Origin: JAVBTR01 sp031556065
Lineage (GTDB): Bacteria; Bacillota; Clostridia; Christensenellales; Aristaeellaceae
Direction of reading: 5' to 3'
NCBI GenBank assembly: GCA_031556065.1
Contig: JAVBTR010000051.1
Coordinates: 1 to 51,963 of the forward strand
Length of the DNA stretch: 51,963 bases
Position 1 is the first letter of the stretch, and every line of letters begins with the position of its first letter. The position numbers were made by a program, and so were the translations under genes. The notes under the pieces were generated by a model, which saw only the letters and a program-made list of their open reading frames with translations, made no database searches and had not been told where the DNA came from. Below are positions 1 through 8,860 of this stretch, piece after piece.

Positions 1-23
1 ACTTTAAGTAAGAAGCTTTTATT

Positions 24-90
24 GCGAGAGGGGCCTTTCTTCTTTTAAAAACGAAGAAAGGCCCCTCTCGCGCTCTCCCCAAAGAAAGCC
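24..90. repeat. Family B palindromic repeat, copy 1 (terminator-like)
   Basis: Two 19-bp arms beginning GCGAGAGGGGCC pair almost perfectly (24-42 with 53-71) around an A/T-rich loop. They are followed by a tail, GCTCTCCCCAAAGAAAGCC, that recurs with small changes after the hairpins at 3779 and 41306. It probably ends transcription of a gene left of the window. Because the arms contain runs of both T and A, it may work in both directions. Confidence 0.7.
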
Positions 91-189
91 GCATTCATAT
101 TAGCCTCTGTTGTTTATAAATTATAGATTTACGCAATGGTAAAAACGTGCTACAATGAACAGAAAAGGACTCTTAAACGAGGTGAGTAT

Positions 190-3100
190 ATGTTCCGCTG
201 GTACAACGCCTTTGATAAGCTGAATGTGGCTGTGTACATCGTAGATGTTAACACCTATGAGCTATTATACATCAATAACCGTGTGCGCTCCACCATGGGC
301 GATGTACTGGGCAAGCCCTGCCACATGGTCATGTCCGGCCTTGAAACCCCCTGCGGCCATTGCTCCACCCTTTATGAACTGAACGCCCGGGGCGATCTGT
401 TCGAAGCCAAGCAGCGCTATAATGTCTTTACCAACACCTATTACGATGTGTACGAAAACATTGTGGATTGGGACGATGGCCGCAAGGCCCGGCTTTGTGT
501 TGCCGTCGATGTTACAGAGCAGACCATACTCAACCGGAAATCCAAGGAGCTGCAATCCATGGTTTTCGTCCACGATGCCATTAACCAATCCTCCGATATT
601 TATTTTTTCGCCATAGATGAAAACACCAACCTGCTCTACGCCAATGACCTTTACCTGGCGGCCATTGGCATACCCCTCCACATTGGCCAGCCGTTGCCTG
701 TTAACGACCTGTATACCAAAGCAGGTGCGGAGGCCTTTTACAGCCGCGTGTTTCCAGCGGTTATGGCCGGGGAATCCGTTGGCGGCCAGGTGACGCTTCT
801 TTGCAAGGACGGCCGGGAAATTCCCCTTCGCTTCAGTTCCTTCCCCGTAGCCGACGAAAAGGGCAAGGTGGTGGCCTACGCCTCCTTCGGTGTGGATATC
901 GCCCGTGAAATGGAAATGGAAAAGACCACCCAGTGGCAGCGGGCTATTTTGAACAACACCAAGGACATGGTGGCCAGCTTCGACCGAAACCTGAAGGTGG
1001 TTTACTGTAACCCCGCCCTGAACGCTATCACTGGTTGGGCGGACACCCCGGAAACAGCCATAGCCAGAGGGGATTACCTTACAAAGGAATCTTCGGCGCT
1101 TTTGTATGGGCAGATGATCCCAAGGGCCTTTAAAGGCGAGCACCACGCAGGTGAAATAACCCTGGTAAACGCCGCCGGTACCCAGACCCCAGCTTCCATT
1201 GATCTGTTCCCCATTAACGATTGGAAGAACAAAAACATTGGCCTTGGGGTGACCATGCACGACATTTCCGCCCAGCGCCAGTTTAAGGCTGCCCATGAGC
1301 GGCTGCAAATTGCACTGGACCTGGCCCATGCCGGCACATGGGAAATTTTCGTTCCCGAAAAGATGCTCCACTACGACGAGCGCTTCGCTGCCATGATGCG
1401 TCTGCCCCCTTCCCCCATTACCATTGCACAGTGGGCCGAGCATGTGGAACACATTTATGGTCCGGCCTACGCCGAGCTGGTGGATTATTTGCGCAACCGT
1501 TTCGATGGCACCCATTCCAACGATTACCGCAATATGCGCACTGAATTCCCTGATGGCGCCGTTATGTATTCCAACTGCACTGCCCAAACCTATTTCGATG
1601 AAAACGGCCAGCCGGAGCGGATATTAGGGGTCACCTGGGATATTACCGATGAGGCCATCGAGCATATCAAGTTTGAAGAACTAAAGGAAAGCAAGCTCCG
1701 CTCCCAGGAGTTCATGGCGAACTTTTCCATTCCCTTCACCCAGCCGATCAATATCTCTGTGCTGATGGAAAACGCCCTGGATCAGTTGCAGGACTATATG
1801 CAGACAGACCGTATCTGCATCTATATTATAGATCAGGAGCACGACCAGGTGACCTGTGCCTACCAAAGGAGGAAGGACCCTCGTTTTGCCAACCTTCTTG
1901 GCTCTGTGCACCGGCTGAGCACCTTTAATGAGCTGATCGCGGCGCTGCGTGCCAAGCCGTACCTCTACTACCAGGACACCAGCGCCCTGTTCGAGCGGTT
2001 CCCCAGCCTGGATTTCGGCGCCCAAAGTGCCCTTTACCTGCCCATGATTACCAATGGGGTCACCCTTGGCTACCTGCTTTTATTAACCATTGACCATACC
2101 GCACCCTGGACCGAAAACGATTTCCAGATGGCGCAATTGGCCGCGTCGGTTATTTCGGGCGCTATTTCTATGCGCAAAAGCGAAATGGCCTTGAAAGAAG
2201 CCACCATTCAGGCCCAAAGCGCCAGCATTGCTAAATCCCAGTTTCTTTCCAACATGAGCCACGAGATTCGCACGCCTATGAACGCCATCGTAGGCATGGT
2301 GCAGCTTTCTAAAAGCGCCCAAACCATCGACAAATACCGTGCCTACATGGAAGATATCCGCACCGCCTCGGACCAGCTTTTGTCCATTATCAACGATATT
2401 CTGGATATTTCCAAGATCGAATCTGGGAAGCTCGAACTGAATACGGTGACCTTCAGCCTGGAGAGAACCGTGTTCAAATGCTGCTCCATGCTTTCCAGCC
2501 GGGCTATGGAAAAGGGCGTGAAGCTCTCCATTCAGATTGGGGATAACCTGCAATTCCGCTATAAAGGCGATGACACGCGGCTCCACCAGATCATCGCCAA
2601 CCTGCTTTCAAACGCGGTGAAATTCACTCCCCATGGGGGCGAAATCGGCCTTTTCGTAGACGAAACTGGCACCCAGGACGGCAAGGCCCTTATTTGTGTG
2701 ATGGTGAAGGACAGCGGCATTGGCATGACCCCCGAACAGACCCGCCGGGTTTTCGATTCCTTTGTGCAGGCCGATGGCAGCATTGCCAGAAGCTTTGGGG
2801 GCACAGGCCTGGGCTTGACCATTACGAAAACCCTGGTGGAGCTTATGGGCGGCACCATTGAAGTGACCTCTGAGCTGGGCCACGGCTCTGTTTTCACCGC
2901 CCGCCTTTGCCTTGAATACGCCCAGGAGGAAGCCCAGAAAGTGGGCCAGAATCTGAAAAAACAGTTTGCGAAAACAAACGCCCTGATGATTTCAGACGAT
3001 GCCCAGCTGGTTGCCAAGTTCACCAAGCTCTGCGGGTGCTTTGGCCTCCAATATACCCTGATAGGAAGCGCCCAGATGCCCAAGGTCTTTGCCGCTATGG

Positions 3101-3768
3101 CCCAGGAAGGCCACAATCCATACGATGTCATCTTCTTCGATTTCGCCCTGAATTCCCAAGAAACCCTGAAAATCTACCAATGCACAAAAAACCTAACCGA
3201 TCTGCACCCCTTTGTGCCGGTGATCGAATTTAACGCCTGGAACACCGTCCGGGAAAGCTTAGCCGTTTACGGCTGCACCAATTACCTGCAAAAGCCCCTG
3301 TGCGCCTCCGCCCTTTACGATCTGCTGATGGCGTTTACCAGCCACCAGCAAGCCGATGCCCTCCCCCTTCCGGCCAGCGAACAGGATTTTTCCCATATCC
3401 ACATTCTCTTGGCAGAGGATATCGAAATTAACCGGGTGATCCTCATGGCCATGCTGGAGCCCACCCAGGTTCATATCGACACGGCGGAAAATGGCCAAAT
3501 CGCTTACGAAATGTTCAAGCGCGCCCCCGATAAATACAACATGATTATTATGGACGTCCAAATGCCCCAGGTAAACGGTCTGGATGCCACCCGCCTGATT
3601 CGCGCCCTGAACCATCCCCGGGCCAAAACCATTCCCATTATCGCCATGACAGCCAATGCCTTCAAAGAAGACGTAGAAGACTGTCTGGCCGCAGGCATGA
3701 ACGACCACATCGCCAAGCCCATCGATCTGGGGATTGTGATGGAGACGATTAAGAAGTATAAGGTGTAG
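190..3768 (+). CDS. Hybrid sensor histidine kinase/response regulator (4 PAS, GAF, HisKA, HATPase, 2 REC)
   Basis: Soluble signalling kinase of about 1192 residues with no signal peptide or membrane segment. The N-terminal part reads as four PAS-like modules (roughly 1-115, 125-245, 250-365 and 370-490), then a GAF domain (about 510-670). HisKA carries the phospho-histidine H691 in SHEIRTPMN. HATPase has the N box NLLSNAVKF near 803, DSGIGM, and GGTGLGL near 871. The first receiver (about 940-1060) keeps D984 and a KP motif but lacks the usual Ser/Thr, so it may be degenerate. The second is canonical, with D1122 in IIMDVQMP, AMTANA and K1176. Start: ATG 190 has GAGGTGA 4-5 nt upstream, better than an in-frame ATG at 136. 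No partner regulator or Hpt protein is nearby; the ligand is unknown. Confidence 0.9.
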   Translation: MFRWYNAFDKLNVAVYIVDVNTYELLYINNRVRSTMGDVLGKPCHMVMSGLETPCGHCSTLYELNARGDLFEAKQRYNVFTNTYYDVYENIVDWDDGRKARLCVAVDVTEQTILNRKSKELQSMVFVHDAINQSSDIYFFAIDENTNLLYANDLYLAAIGIPLHIGQPLPVNDLYTKAGAEAFYSRVFPAVMAGESVGGQVTLLCKDGREIPLRFSSFPVADEKGKVVAYASFGVDIAREMEMEKTTQWQRAILNNTKDMVASFDRNLKVVYCNPALNAITGWADTPETAIARGDYLTKESSALLYGQMIPRAFKGEHHAGEITLVNAAGTQTPASIDLFPINDWKNKNIGLGVTMHDISAQRQFKAAHERLQIALDLAHAGTWEIFVPEKMLHYDERFAAMMRLPPSPITIAQWAEHVEHIYGPAYAELVDYLRNRFDGTHSNDYRNMRTEFPDGAVMYSNCTAQTYFDENGQPERILGVTWDITDEAIEHIKFEELKESKLRSQEFMANFSIPFTQPINISVLMENALDQLQDYMQTDRICIYIIDQEHDQVTCAYQRRKDPRFANLLGSVHRLSTFNELIAALRAKPYLYYQDTSALFERFPSLDFGAQSALYLPMITNGVTLGYLLLLTIDHTAPWTENDFQMAQLAASVISGAISMRKSEMALKEATIQAQSASIAKSQFLSNMSHEIRTPMNAIVGMVQLSKSAQTIDKYRAYMEDIRTASDQLLSIINDILDISKIESGKLELNTVTFSLERTVFKCCSMLSSRAMEKGVKLSIQIGDNLQFRYKGDDTRLHQIIANLLSNAVKFTPHGGEIGLFVDETGTQDGKALICVMVKDSGIGMTPEQTRRVFDSFVQADGSIARSFGGTGLGLTITKTLVELMGGTIEVTSELGHGSVFTARLCLEYAQEEAQKVGQNLKKQFAKTNALMISDDAQLVAKFTKLCGCFGLQYTLIGSAQMPKVFAAMAQEGHNPYDVIFFDFALNSQETLKIYQCTKNLTDLHPFVPVIEFNAWNTVRESLAVYGCTNYLQKPLCASALYDLLMAFTSHQQADALPLPASEQDFSHIHILLAEDIEINRVILMAMLEPTQVHIDTAENGQIAYEMFKRAPDKYNMIIMDVQMPQVNGLDATRLIRALNHPRAKTIPIIAMTANAFKEDVEDCLAAGMNDHIAKPIDLGIVMETIKKYKV

Positions 3769-3778
3769 TGATACATTT

Positions 3779-3843
3779 GCGAGAGCCATTTTTCTTTTAG
3801 AAAAAAGAAAAACGGTTCTCGCGCTCTCCAAAAAGAAAACCGA
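3779..3843. repeat. Family B palindromic repeat, copy 2 (terminator of the kinase gene)
   Basis: Starts 11 bp after the kinase stop codon. Arms 3779-3798 and 3804-3822 begin with GCGAGA and end with TCTCGC, with T-rich and A-rich inner parts. The tail GCTCTCCAAAAAGAAAACC matches the tails of the copies at 24 and 41306. Probably an intrinsic terminator for the kinase gene. Confidence 0.65.
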
Positions 3844-3861
3844 ACAGTCTACGACACATGT

Positions 3862-3897
3862 AACACCTGCAACCGTTCCTACGAGGTTGCAGGTGTT
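3862..3897. terminator. Perfect 13-bp hairpin between the kinase and the sigma gene
   Basis: Arms AACACCTGCAACC (3862-3874) and GGTTGCAGGTGTT (3885-3897) pair perfectly around a 10-nt loop, with a weak T-rich tail (GTTTCAATT). A second small hairpin, GCCCTTTG/CAAAGGGC, lies at about 3941-3957. Together with repeat B these isolate the next operon from upstream transcription. Otherwise the gap 3769-4066 holds only the promoter listed at 4008. Confidence 0.55.
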
Positions 3898-4007
3898 GTT
3901 TCAATTGTAAAACACAAAGAATACATAATAATTTCGCCCTTTGCCAAAGGGCATTCCCCACCCCGAGTGTTAATGAATATGAATGACTTTATATTTATCA
4001 CCTCCAT

Positions 4008-4030
4008 AACTTTTGAAGCTTTTGATCCGT
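4008..4030 (+). promoter_or_regulatory. Candidate ECF-type promoter (AAC-N17-CGT)
   Basis: AAC at 4008-4010 and CGT at 4028-4030 are separated by 17 bp, the spacing seen in many ECF-sigma promoters. It lies 37 bp upstream of an ECF sigma gene, which fits autoregulation. A near-palindrome TGAAAAGCGCTTTTTCA follows at about 4039-4055, between the predicted start of transcription and the ribosome binding site GGAGGA at 4059; it could be an operator or a small 5' hairpin. Confidence 0.5.
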
Positions 4031-4066
4031 TAATAGGATGAAAAGCGCTTTTTCAATGGAGGACAT

Positions 4067-4543
4067 ATGATTACTACCGAGGCATTCACCCACCAGGTGC
4101 AGCAAATGACCCCATCCCTTTACCGCATGGGCATGGGCATTCTTCATCGATCCCAGGACGTGGAGGACGCCGTGCAGCAGGCGCTGCTCAAGGCATGGGC
4201 CAACAAGCATAAAGCCCAGGAGACTTATTTTAAGCCCTGGCTTATGCGCATTGCCATTAACGAATGCCGCAACATCCAGCGGCACAGGCAGCGGGTGGTG
4301 CCGGGAGAGGTGCTTGTTAAAGAAGAGCCTTCCGATAACGCTTACGAGGACATCTATATGGCAATGGACGCGCTGCCGGAAAAGATGCGCTTGGTGCTTC
4401 TTTTAAAGTACATGGAGAATTACTCCGAAAAAGACATTGCCCTGGCACTGGGGATTACCGTTGGGGCCACTAAGGGGCGGCTGTTCCGTGCCCGGGAAGC
4501 GCTCAAGAGAGAACTACAAGAAACGGGGGTGGCTTTTGAATGA
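4067..4543 (+). CDS. ECF-type RNA polymerase sigma factor
   Basis: Protein of 158 residues with the two domains of extracytoplasmic-function sigma factors. Region 2 is the helix containing SQDVEDAVQQALLKAW (about 30-45), which contacts the -10 element. Region 4 is the helix-turn-helix MENYSEKDIALALGI to RLFRAREALK (about 120-150), which reads the -35 element. The ATG at 4067 has GGAGGA 4-5 nt upstream. The stop codon overlaps the start of the next gene by 4 bp (ATGA), the usual coupling of a sigma factor with its anti-sigma factor. The signal is unknown; cell-envelope stress is typical for the family. Confidence 0.9.
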   Translation: MITTEAFTHQVQQMTPSLYRMGMGILHRSQDVEDAVQQALLKAWANKHKAQETYFKPWLMRIAINECRNIQRHRQRVVPGEVLVKEEPSDNAYEDIYMAMDALPEKMRLVLLLKYMENYSEKDIALALGITVGATKGRLFRAREALKRELQETGVAFE

Positions 4544-5613
4544 AAACCAAGCTTTCCACGGCCCTTAAAAGCCGCTATGAAACCTTGCCGGAAGCCTTTG
4601 AACGCCGGGTGGATGCTACCCTTCAAACCTTTAAGGATGAAAGAAATGAGCCTGTTATCCATAAAAGGATGACCACCGCCCTGGTTCTCATTGCGGCCCT
4701 GCTTCTGGTGACCATGGGTGTGGCCCTGGCCTTAAACGCCATGGGTATACTGGATTTTAGAAAAGAGGATACGGGCAGGGCAGCCACCCCGGAGGTGGCA
4801 GCCATTGTCCAGCGGGATTTTAAGAACAACGTGGCCCAATTGGGGGATTGCACTGTTACCGTCCGTGAAGCCATATCCGATGGGCTTTCAGGGAATCTGA
4901 TGGTGGAATATCGGTTGCCGGAGGGCATGTATTTATACTGCCCCGACTCCCGAACCCCAGGCAAGTACCACTCGGCAGAGGCTGAAACACCCGAAACGCT
5001 GAAAACAGTGGAAGACCTTCTTAAAATTTACCCGGTTCTTTATATGCCTATGGATGAACACATCGGCTACTTTAAGGATGACCAGTTCAAAGACTGCAAC
5101 GGCTATGGTTGGGATGCCGTTAAAACAGCGGATAATGTAAACTATTCCAATATCGCCTTTTCCGTGGATCAAAGCAGTATGGCCGATTTTGTTTACTGCG
5201 CCGGGGTGTTTAGGATTACCACTCCCAACTCCCAAGAATGGGAGCGGCTTACCTACGATAATATGAATATTGGCATGTACATGTCCACAGACAGCAATTT
5301 TCAAAAGACAGGGGAAGTGCCCCAAGTGCTAAAGGAGGCGGGGGTCCAAGCCATTACCGTTACCTTTACCCCCCTTTCCATGGTGGTGGATGTAGAGGGC
5401 TCCGCTTTTGAAGTGGTGGACGAAAACGGCCAGACCATTGGCATAGATTTTCTCTCCTGCGAGGCTGTAACCGCCTACGATGAAGCCAGTGGTATGTACA
5501 GCGCAGGCTATACCTGCCCGGAGGTGATCCCCGAAACGTTATACATTCAATTGTATGATACCTGGTCCCGGGAAAACACCATCGGCGGCATTGTACAGGT
5601 AACACTGAAATAA
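4540..5613 (+). CDS. Membrane-bound anti-sigma factor, DUF4179-like
   Basis: Protein of 357 residues with a short cytoplasmic N terminus (1-43), one membrane helix (about 44-66, TALVLIAALLLVTMGVALAL) and a large outer domain. This is the plan of DUF4179 anti-sigma proteins of Clostridia; the ALNAMGILDF segment right after the helix is typical. It overlaps the sigma gene by 4 bp, so the two products are made together. The expected role is to hold the upstream sigma factor at the membrane until an outside signal is sensed. Assignment rests on topology and context more than on a clear motif. Confidence 0.75.
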   Translation: MKTKLSTALKSRYETLPEAFERRVDATLQTFKDERNEPVIHKRMTTALVLIAALLLVTMGVALALNAMGILDFRKEDTGRAATPEVAAIVQRDFKNNVAQLGDCTVTVREAISDGLSGNLMVEYRLPEGMYLYCPDSRTPGKYHSAEAETPETLKTVEDLLKIYPVLYMPMDEHIGYFKDDQFKDCNGYGWDAVKTADNVNYSNIAFSVDQSSMADFVYCAGVFRITTPNSQEWERLTYDNMNIGMYMSTDSNFQKTGEVPQVLKEAGVQAITVTFTPLSMVVDVEGSAFEVVDENGQTIGIDFLSCEAVTAYDEASGMYSAGYTCPEVIPETLYIQLYDTWSRENTIGGIVQVTLK

Positions 5614-5642
5614 ACTGCCATTAAACTGGAAAAATCGCCGTC

Positions 5643-5671
5643 TTTCTTCGTTTTGTTTATTGTGATATAAT
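5643..5671 (+). promoter_or_regulatory. Extended -10 promoter for the second sigma operon
   Basis: TGATATAAT gives an extended -10 (TATAAT at 5666-5671); 17 bp upstream lies only a weak -35 (TTTCTT). It sits 25 bp before the TTG start of the second sigma gene, so this pair is probably transcribed by the housekeeping sigma factor, unlike the first pair. Confidence 0.5.
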
Positions 5672-5696
5672 AAACGAGCAGGAAGGCGGTGTTTTT

Positions 5697-6287
5697 TTGG
5701 GTAAGCATGCACAGGAGGCGTTTACCGCGCAGCTGTATGCCCAATATTACCAACCCTTGGAAAAACAATGCCGGCGCATTGTTCAATACAACCCTGAATT
5801 GGATGAATTGATTAGCGACTGCCTGCAAAAGGTGTTTTTGAAGGCCTTTCAAGCCTACGACAAACTCAAGGATCACCCCAACGTTGGCGGATGGCTGTTT
5901 TTAACTACCCGCAACGCCTTGATGGACGAGCTGCGCCGCTACAACCGCCAGCAGGCCCTTTCCGCCCTGCCGATTGACAGCTGCACCGAAAGGGCTTTGC
6001 CAAGCCTTTACGATTATGTGGAGCAGTTTATAGAAAACGACGCGGTTCAGCAGTGCATCAATGCGGTGATTTTCAGCCTGACCCCTGGGGAAAAAGAAAT
6101 TTTCCAAAAGCACTTTATGGAGGGCATGGGGGTTTTGGAAATTGCCGATGAAAACGGTGTGACCCAGGGGGCTGTTAAGGGGGCCATTCACCGCATCCGC
6201 CTAAAGGCCAAGGCTGTTAAAAAACAAACAAATTTCCTTAGCATTTTATTCGTATCTTATTGGATTTTTCAATCGTTAAACATTTGA
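5697..6287 (+). CDS. Second sigma-70 family factor with a hydrophobic C-terminal tail
   Basis: Protein of 196 residues. Region 2 (about 10-88) contains DELISDCLQKVFLKAF and the helix ending TTRNALMDELRRYNRQQ; region 4 (about 127-172) contains LTPGEKEIFQKHFMEGM and a helix-turn-helix ending GAIHRIRLKAK. The start is TTG at 5697, 10 nt after GGAAGG; no ATG in this frame fits. Odd point: the last 18 residues (from NFLSILFV to FQSLNI) are strongly hydrophobic and could insert into the membrane, which is unusual for a sigma factor. It is followed after 14 bp by a membrane protein that is probably its anti-sigma factor. Confidence 0.8.
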   Translation: MGKHAQEAFTAQLYAQYYQPLEKQCRRIVQYNPELDELISDCLQKVFLKAFQAYDKLKDHPNVGGWLFLTTRNALMDELRRYNRQQALSALPIDSCTERALPSLYDYVEQFIENDAVQQCINAVIFSLTPGEKEIFQKHFMEGMGVLEIADENGVTQGAVKGAIHRIRLKAKAVKKQTNFLSILFVSYWIFQSLNI

Positions 6288-6301
6288 AAGGGGGACGAGG
6301 A

Positions 6302-7159
6302 ATGCAAAGCAATGAAACCGCCGCCAAGGCCTATGCTTTAATGCAAATGCTTTCAGATGGCACCATTACTGTGGACGCCTTAAGGGAAACGCTTACAAAC
6401 GAAATCGAAAGCCAGCTGCAAAAGCCGGAAAACGAAATTGATACAGCTTATATAATGGAATGCGAAAACATACTGGAAAGCCTTTTGCCCGCCCCCATGG
6501 AAACCCGTCAGGCCGAAAACTGGGTGCAAATTAAAAAAACCATGGGTAAGCGCCGCCATCCCTTCACAAAGCGGATTTTGCCCCTTGCTGCCTCCCTGGT
6601 GCTGGTTTTAACCGGGGTCATGATAGCAGACGCTTTTTGGCCCAAAGGGAGCTATACCTCCTACGTATCCGAGGATGAGCAATATTATATCCGCGAAGTC
6701 ACCGTAGACGGCGTTCACCTGATGCCAGCTGCCGTGGCCGATTTAGACGGCAATGAAACCCTCCACGAAAAGAGCACCGATTTTCAGGTGATTTGCGATT
6801 TTTTAGGCTTCACGCCCCCTGTCCCCCACTATGCCCCCGCTGGCTGGGTGTTTTACGACTATGAGGCCTATATCAACTGGGCTGGCTGGAGCCTCTACAT
6901 GGCCTTTGAAAAGGAAGGCCAGAAGCACCTTTTAAGCTACAGCGTCGATGGCCATTCCTCGGTTGAAGCCATTGGCAAAACCTATTACAGCCAGAACGAG
7001 GAAGGGGTGAACATCCCTTTGCCCAACGGCTTTACCGGCTACCTTGCCTACAACTACGACGATATTCTCATCACCTGGATGGATGGGCTTACCAGCTACG
7101 ATGTTGCCGGGCCTGTGAACAAAGAAGAAGCCCTGAAAATAATCGAATCCATCCGCTAA
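6302..7159 (+). CDS. Putative anti-sigma factor with C-terminal DUF4367-like domain
   Basis: Protein of 285 residues: cytoplasmic N-terminal part (1-90, mostly helical), one membrane helix (about 92-111) and an outer domain. The C terminus (WMDGLTSYDVAGPVNKEEAL then IIESI) resembles the DUF4367 domain found at the outer end of clostridial anti-sigma proteins. Start: ATG 6302 has AAGGGGGACGAGGA directly upstream; an in-frame ATG at 6260 would overlap the sigma gene and has no ribosome site. The pairing with the sigma gene at 5697 is inferred from order and spacing. Confidence 0.65.
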   Translation: MQSNETAAKAYALMQMLSDGTITVDALRETLTNEIESQLQKPENEIDTAYIMECENILESLLPAPMETRQAENWVQIKKTMGKRRHPFTKRILPLAASLVLVLTGVMIADAFWPKGSYTSYVSEDEQYYIREVTVDGVHLMPAAVADLDGNETLHEKSTDFQVICDFLGFTPPVPHYAPAGWVFYDYEAYINWAGWSLYMAFEKEGQKHLLSYSVDGHSSVEAIGKTYYSQNEEGVNIPLPNGFTGYLAYNYDDILITWMDGLTSYDVAGPVNKEEALKIIESIR

Positions 7160-7177
7160 AATAAGCGGGAGGTTCTT

Positions 7178-8860
7178 ATGCTTCAAACCCATATGCTCCT
7201 TGTAAGCGCCCTTGAAAAGGTCTTCCCCGACGAAAAACCCCAGGCCCTGCCGGAAGGCTTTGTTTTGTCTGCCCTTCGGGGAGAAACCATTTCCTTCCAA
7301 GTGGCCTACTGCTACCAGGGAGACCGGATCGGCTACGCCAGCGTCCAAGCCCCTGGGGCCACCCTTCGGGAGGTGGTCTGCGTGCCCTGCCATTATCCCG
7401 CCCACAAGGACCGGGACGAAAACTACCTGCGCACCGCTCCGGGCCTTTACCCGGATTTATTGCAGCCTCTGCCCGTGGGCCTGGCGCGCCTAGTGCCAGA
7501 AACGTGGAAAAGCCTTTGGATCGATTACGTGGTGGATTTAGAACACCCTGAGGGGGATTTCACCCTGACGGTGACCCTTAAAGAGCAAGCCAGCGGCCAA
7601 ACCATAGGCCATGTCACCCAAGGGATCCACGTGATCGCCGTGGCCCTTCCCAAGCAGACCCTAAAGAACACCCAGTGGTTCCACGCCGATTGCCTGGCCA
7701 ATCACTACGGGGTAGAGGTGTTTTCGGACAAGCACTGGGAAATATTGCGGCACTTTATTAAGACAGCCGCCGACCATGGCATGAATATGATCTTAACCCC
7801 CCATTTCACCCCGCCCCTGGATACGGCTCCCGGCTGCTACCGCACCACCACCCAGCTGGTGGATGTCTGGTTTTACAGGGGCCAGTACCGCTTCGGCTTT
7901 AAAAAGTTCCGCAAATGGGTACGCCTGTGCCAAGAATGCGGCATCGAATACTTCGAGCTTTCCCACCTGTTTACCCAATGGGGGGCTGCGCATCCTCCCG
8001 AAATCCGGGGCGCAGTAGAGGATCATGAGGGGTTCCAGCTTTTCGGCTGGAGCAGCTGTGCCACCGGCGATTCCTACGCTTATTTTTTAGAGGATTATCT
8101 GCCTGTACTGATTCAGGAGCTTAAGGATTTAGGCATTGAAAGCAACACCGTCTTCCATATATCCGACGAGCCTACCCTGGGGCAATTAGCCTCCTACCAA
8201 GCAGCCAAAGGAATGGTGGCCCCCTATTTGGAGGGCTTCACCATTATGGATGCCATATCCGATTACGCTTTTTACGAAACAGGGGCCATTGATACCCCTG
8301 TTTGCGCGGTGGATCATGTGGAGCCGTTTTTAAAAAACAGCACGCCCCATTTATGGACCTACTACTGCACCGCCCAATCGGCGGATGTGCCCAACCGCTT
8401 TTTCGCCATGCCCTCCGCCCGTAACCGCATCTACGGACCCTTGCTTTTTAAATACGACATTGAAGGCATGCTTCACTGGGGCTATAACTTTTACAACAAC
8501 CACCTGTCCCGCTGCACCATAGACCCTTTCCTTGTGACAGACGGCCTGGAAGCCTTCCCCGGCGGCGACCCCTTTTTGGTGTATCCTGCCAAAGACGGAA
8601 CCGCCCTGGAATCCATCCGCTTAATGGTGCTGCACCAAGGGATTAACGACCATCGGGCCCTTGAGCTATTGGCTTCCCTTAAAGGCCGGGAGCATGTGAT
8701 CCAGCTGATGGAGGAAGGTCTTGCCAAACCGCTGACCTTCACCGATTATCCCCACGAGGCAGCATACCTTCTGAACCTACGCAACAGGGTCAACCAAGAA
8801 ATTGAGCGGGACTGTCGCAATAAGGAAAGACGCTGGGACGCTGTCCCAGACCCAGTTTAA
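7178..8860 (+). CDS. DUF4091 domain protein, glycoside-hydrolase-like
   Basis: Protein of 560 residues without a signal peptide. The N-terminal 160 residues look like a beta-sandwich, followed by a TIM-barrel-like region and a C-terminal DUF4091 segment (ESIRLMVLHQGINDHRALEL, about 470-490). Acidic motifs such as HISDEP (about 325) could be catalytic, as in retaining glycosidases. It starts 18 bp after the putative anti-sigma gene with GGGAGG upstream, so it is probably in that operon, an unusual partner for a sigma system. The substrate is unknown. A family A repeat follows the stop codon. Confidence 0.75.
   Translation: MLQTHMLLVSALEKVFPDEKPQALPEGFVLSALRGETISFQVAYCYQGDRIGYASVQAPGATLREVVCVPCHYPAHKDRDENYLRTAPGLYPDLLQPLPVGLARLVPETWKSLWIDYVVDLEHPEGDFTLTVTLKEQASGQTIGHVTQGIHVIAVALPKQTLKNTQWFHADCLANHYGVEVFSDKHWEILRHFIKTAADHGMNMILTPHFTPPLDTAPGCYRTTTQLVDVWFYRGQYRFGFKKFRKWVRLCQECGIEYFELSHLFTQWGAAHPPEIRGAVEDHEGFQLFGWSSCATGDSYAYFLEDYLPVLIQELKDLGIESNTVFHISDEPTLGQLASYQAAKGMVAPYLEGFTIMDAISDYAFYETGAIDTPVCAVDHVEPFLKNSTPHLWTYYCTAQSADVPNRFFAMPSARNRIYGPLLFKYDIEGMLHWGYNFYNNHLSRCTIDPFLVTDGLEAFPGGDPFLVYPAKDGTALESIRLMVLHQGINDHRALELLASLKGREHVIQLMEEGLAKPLTFTDYPHEAAYLLNLRNRVNQEIERDCRNKERRWDAVPDPV

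Noticed and set aside
265..1587. Long open frame (440 codons) on the minus strand inside the kinase gene
   Set aside because: It is the reverse of a GC-rich coding region, has no ribosome site and no recognisable domain; the plus-strand kinase is clear.
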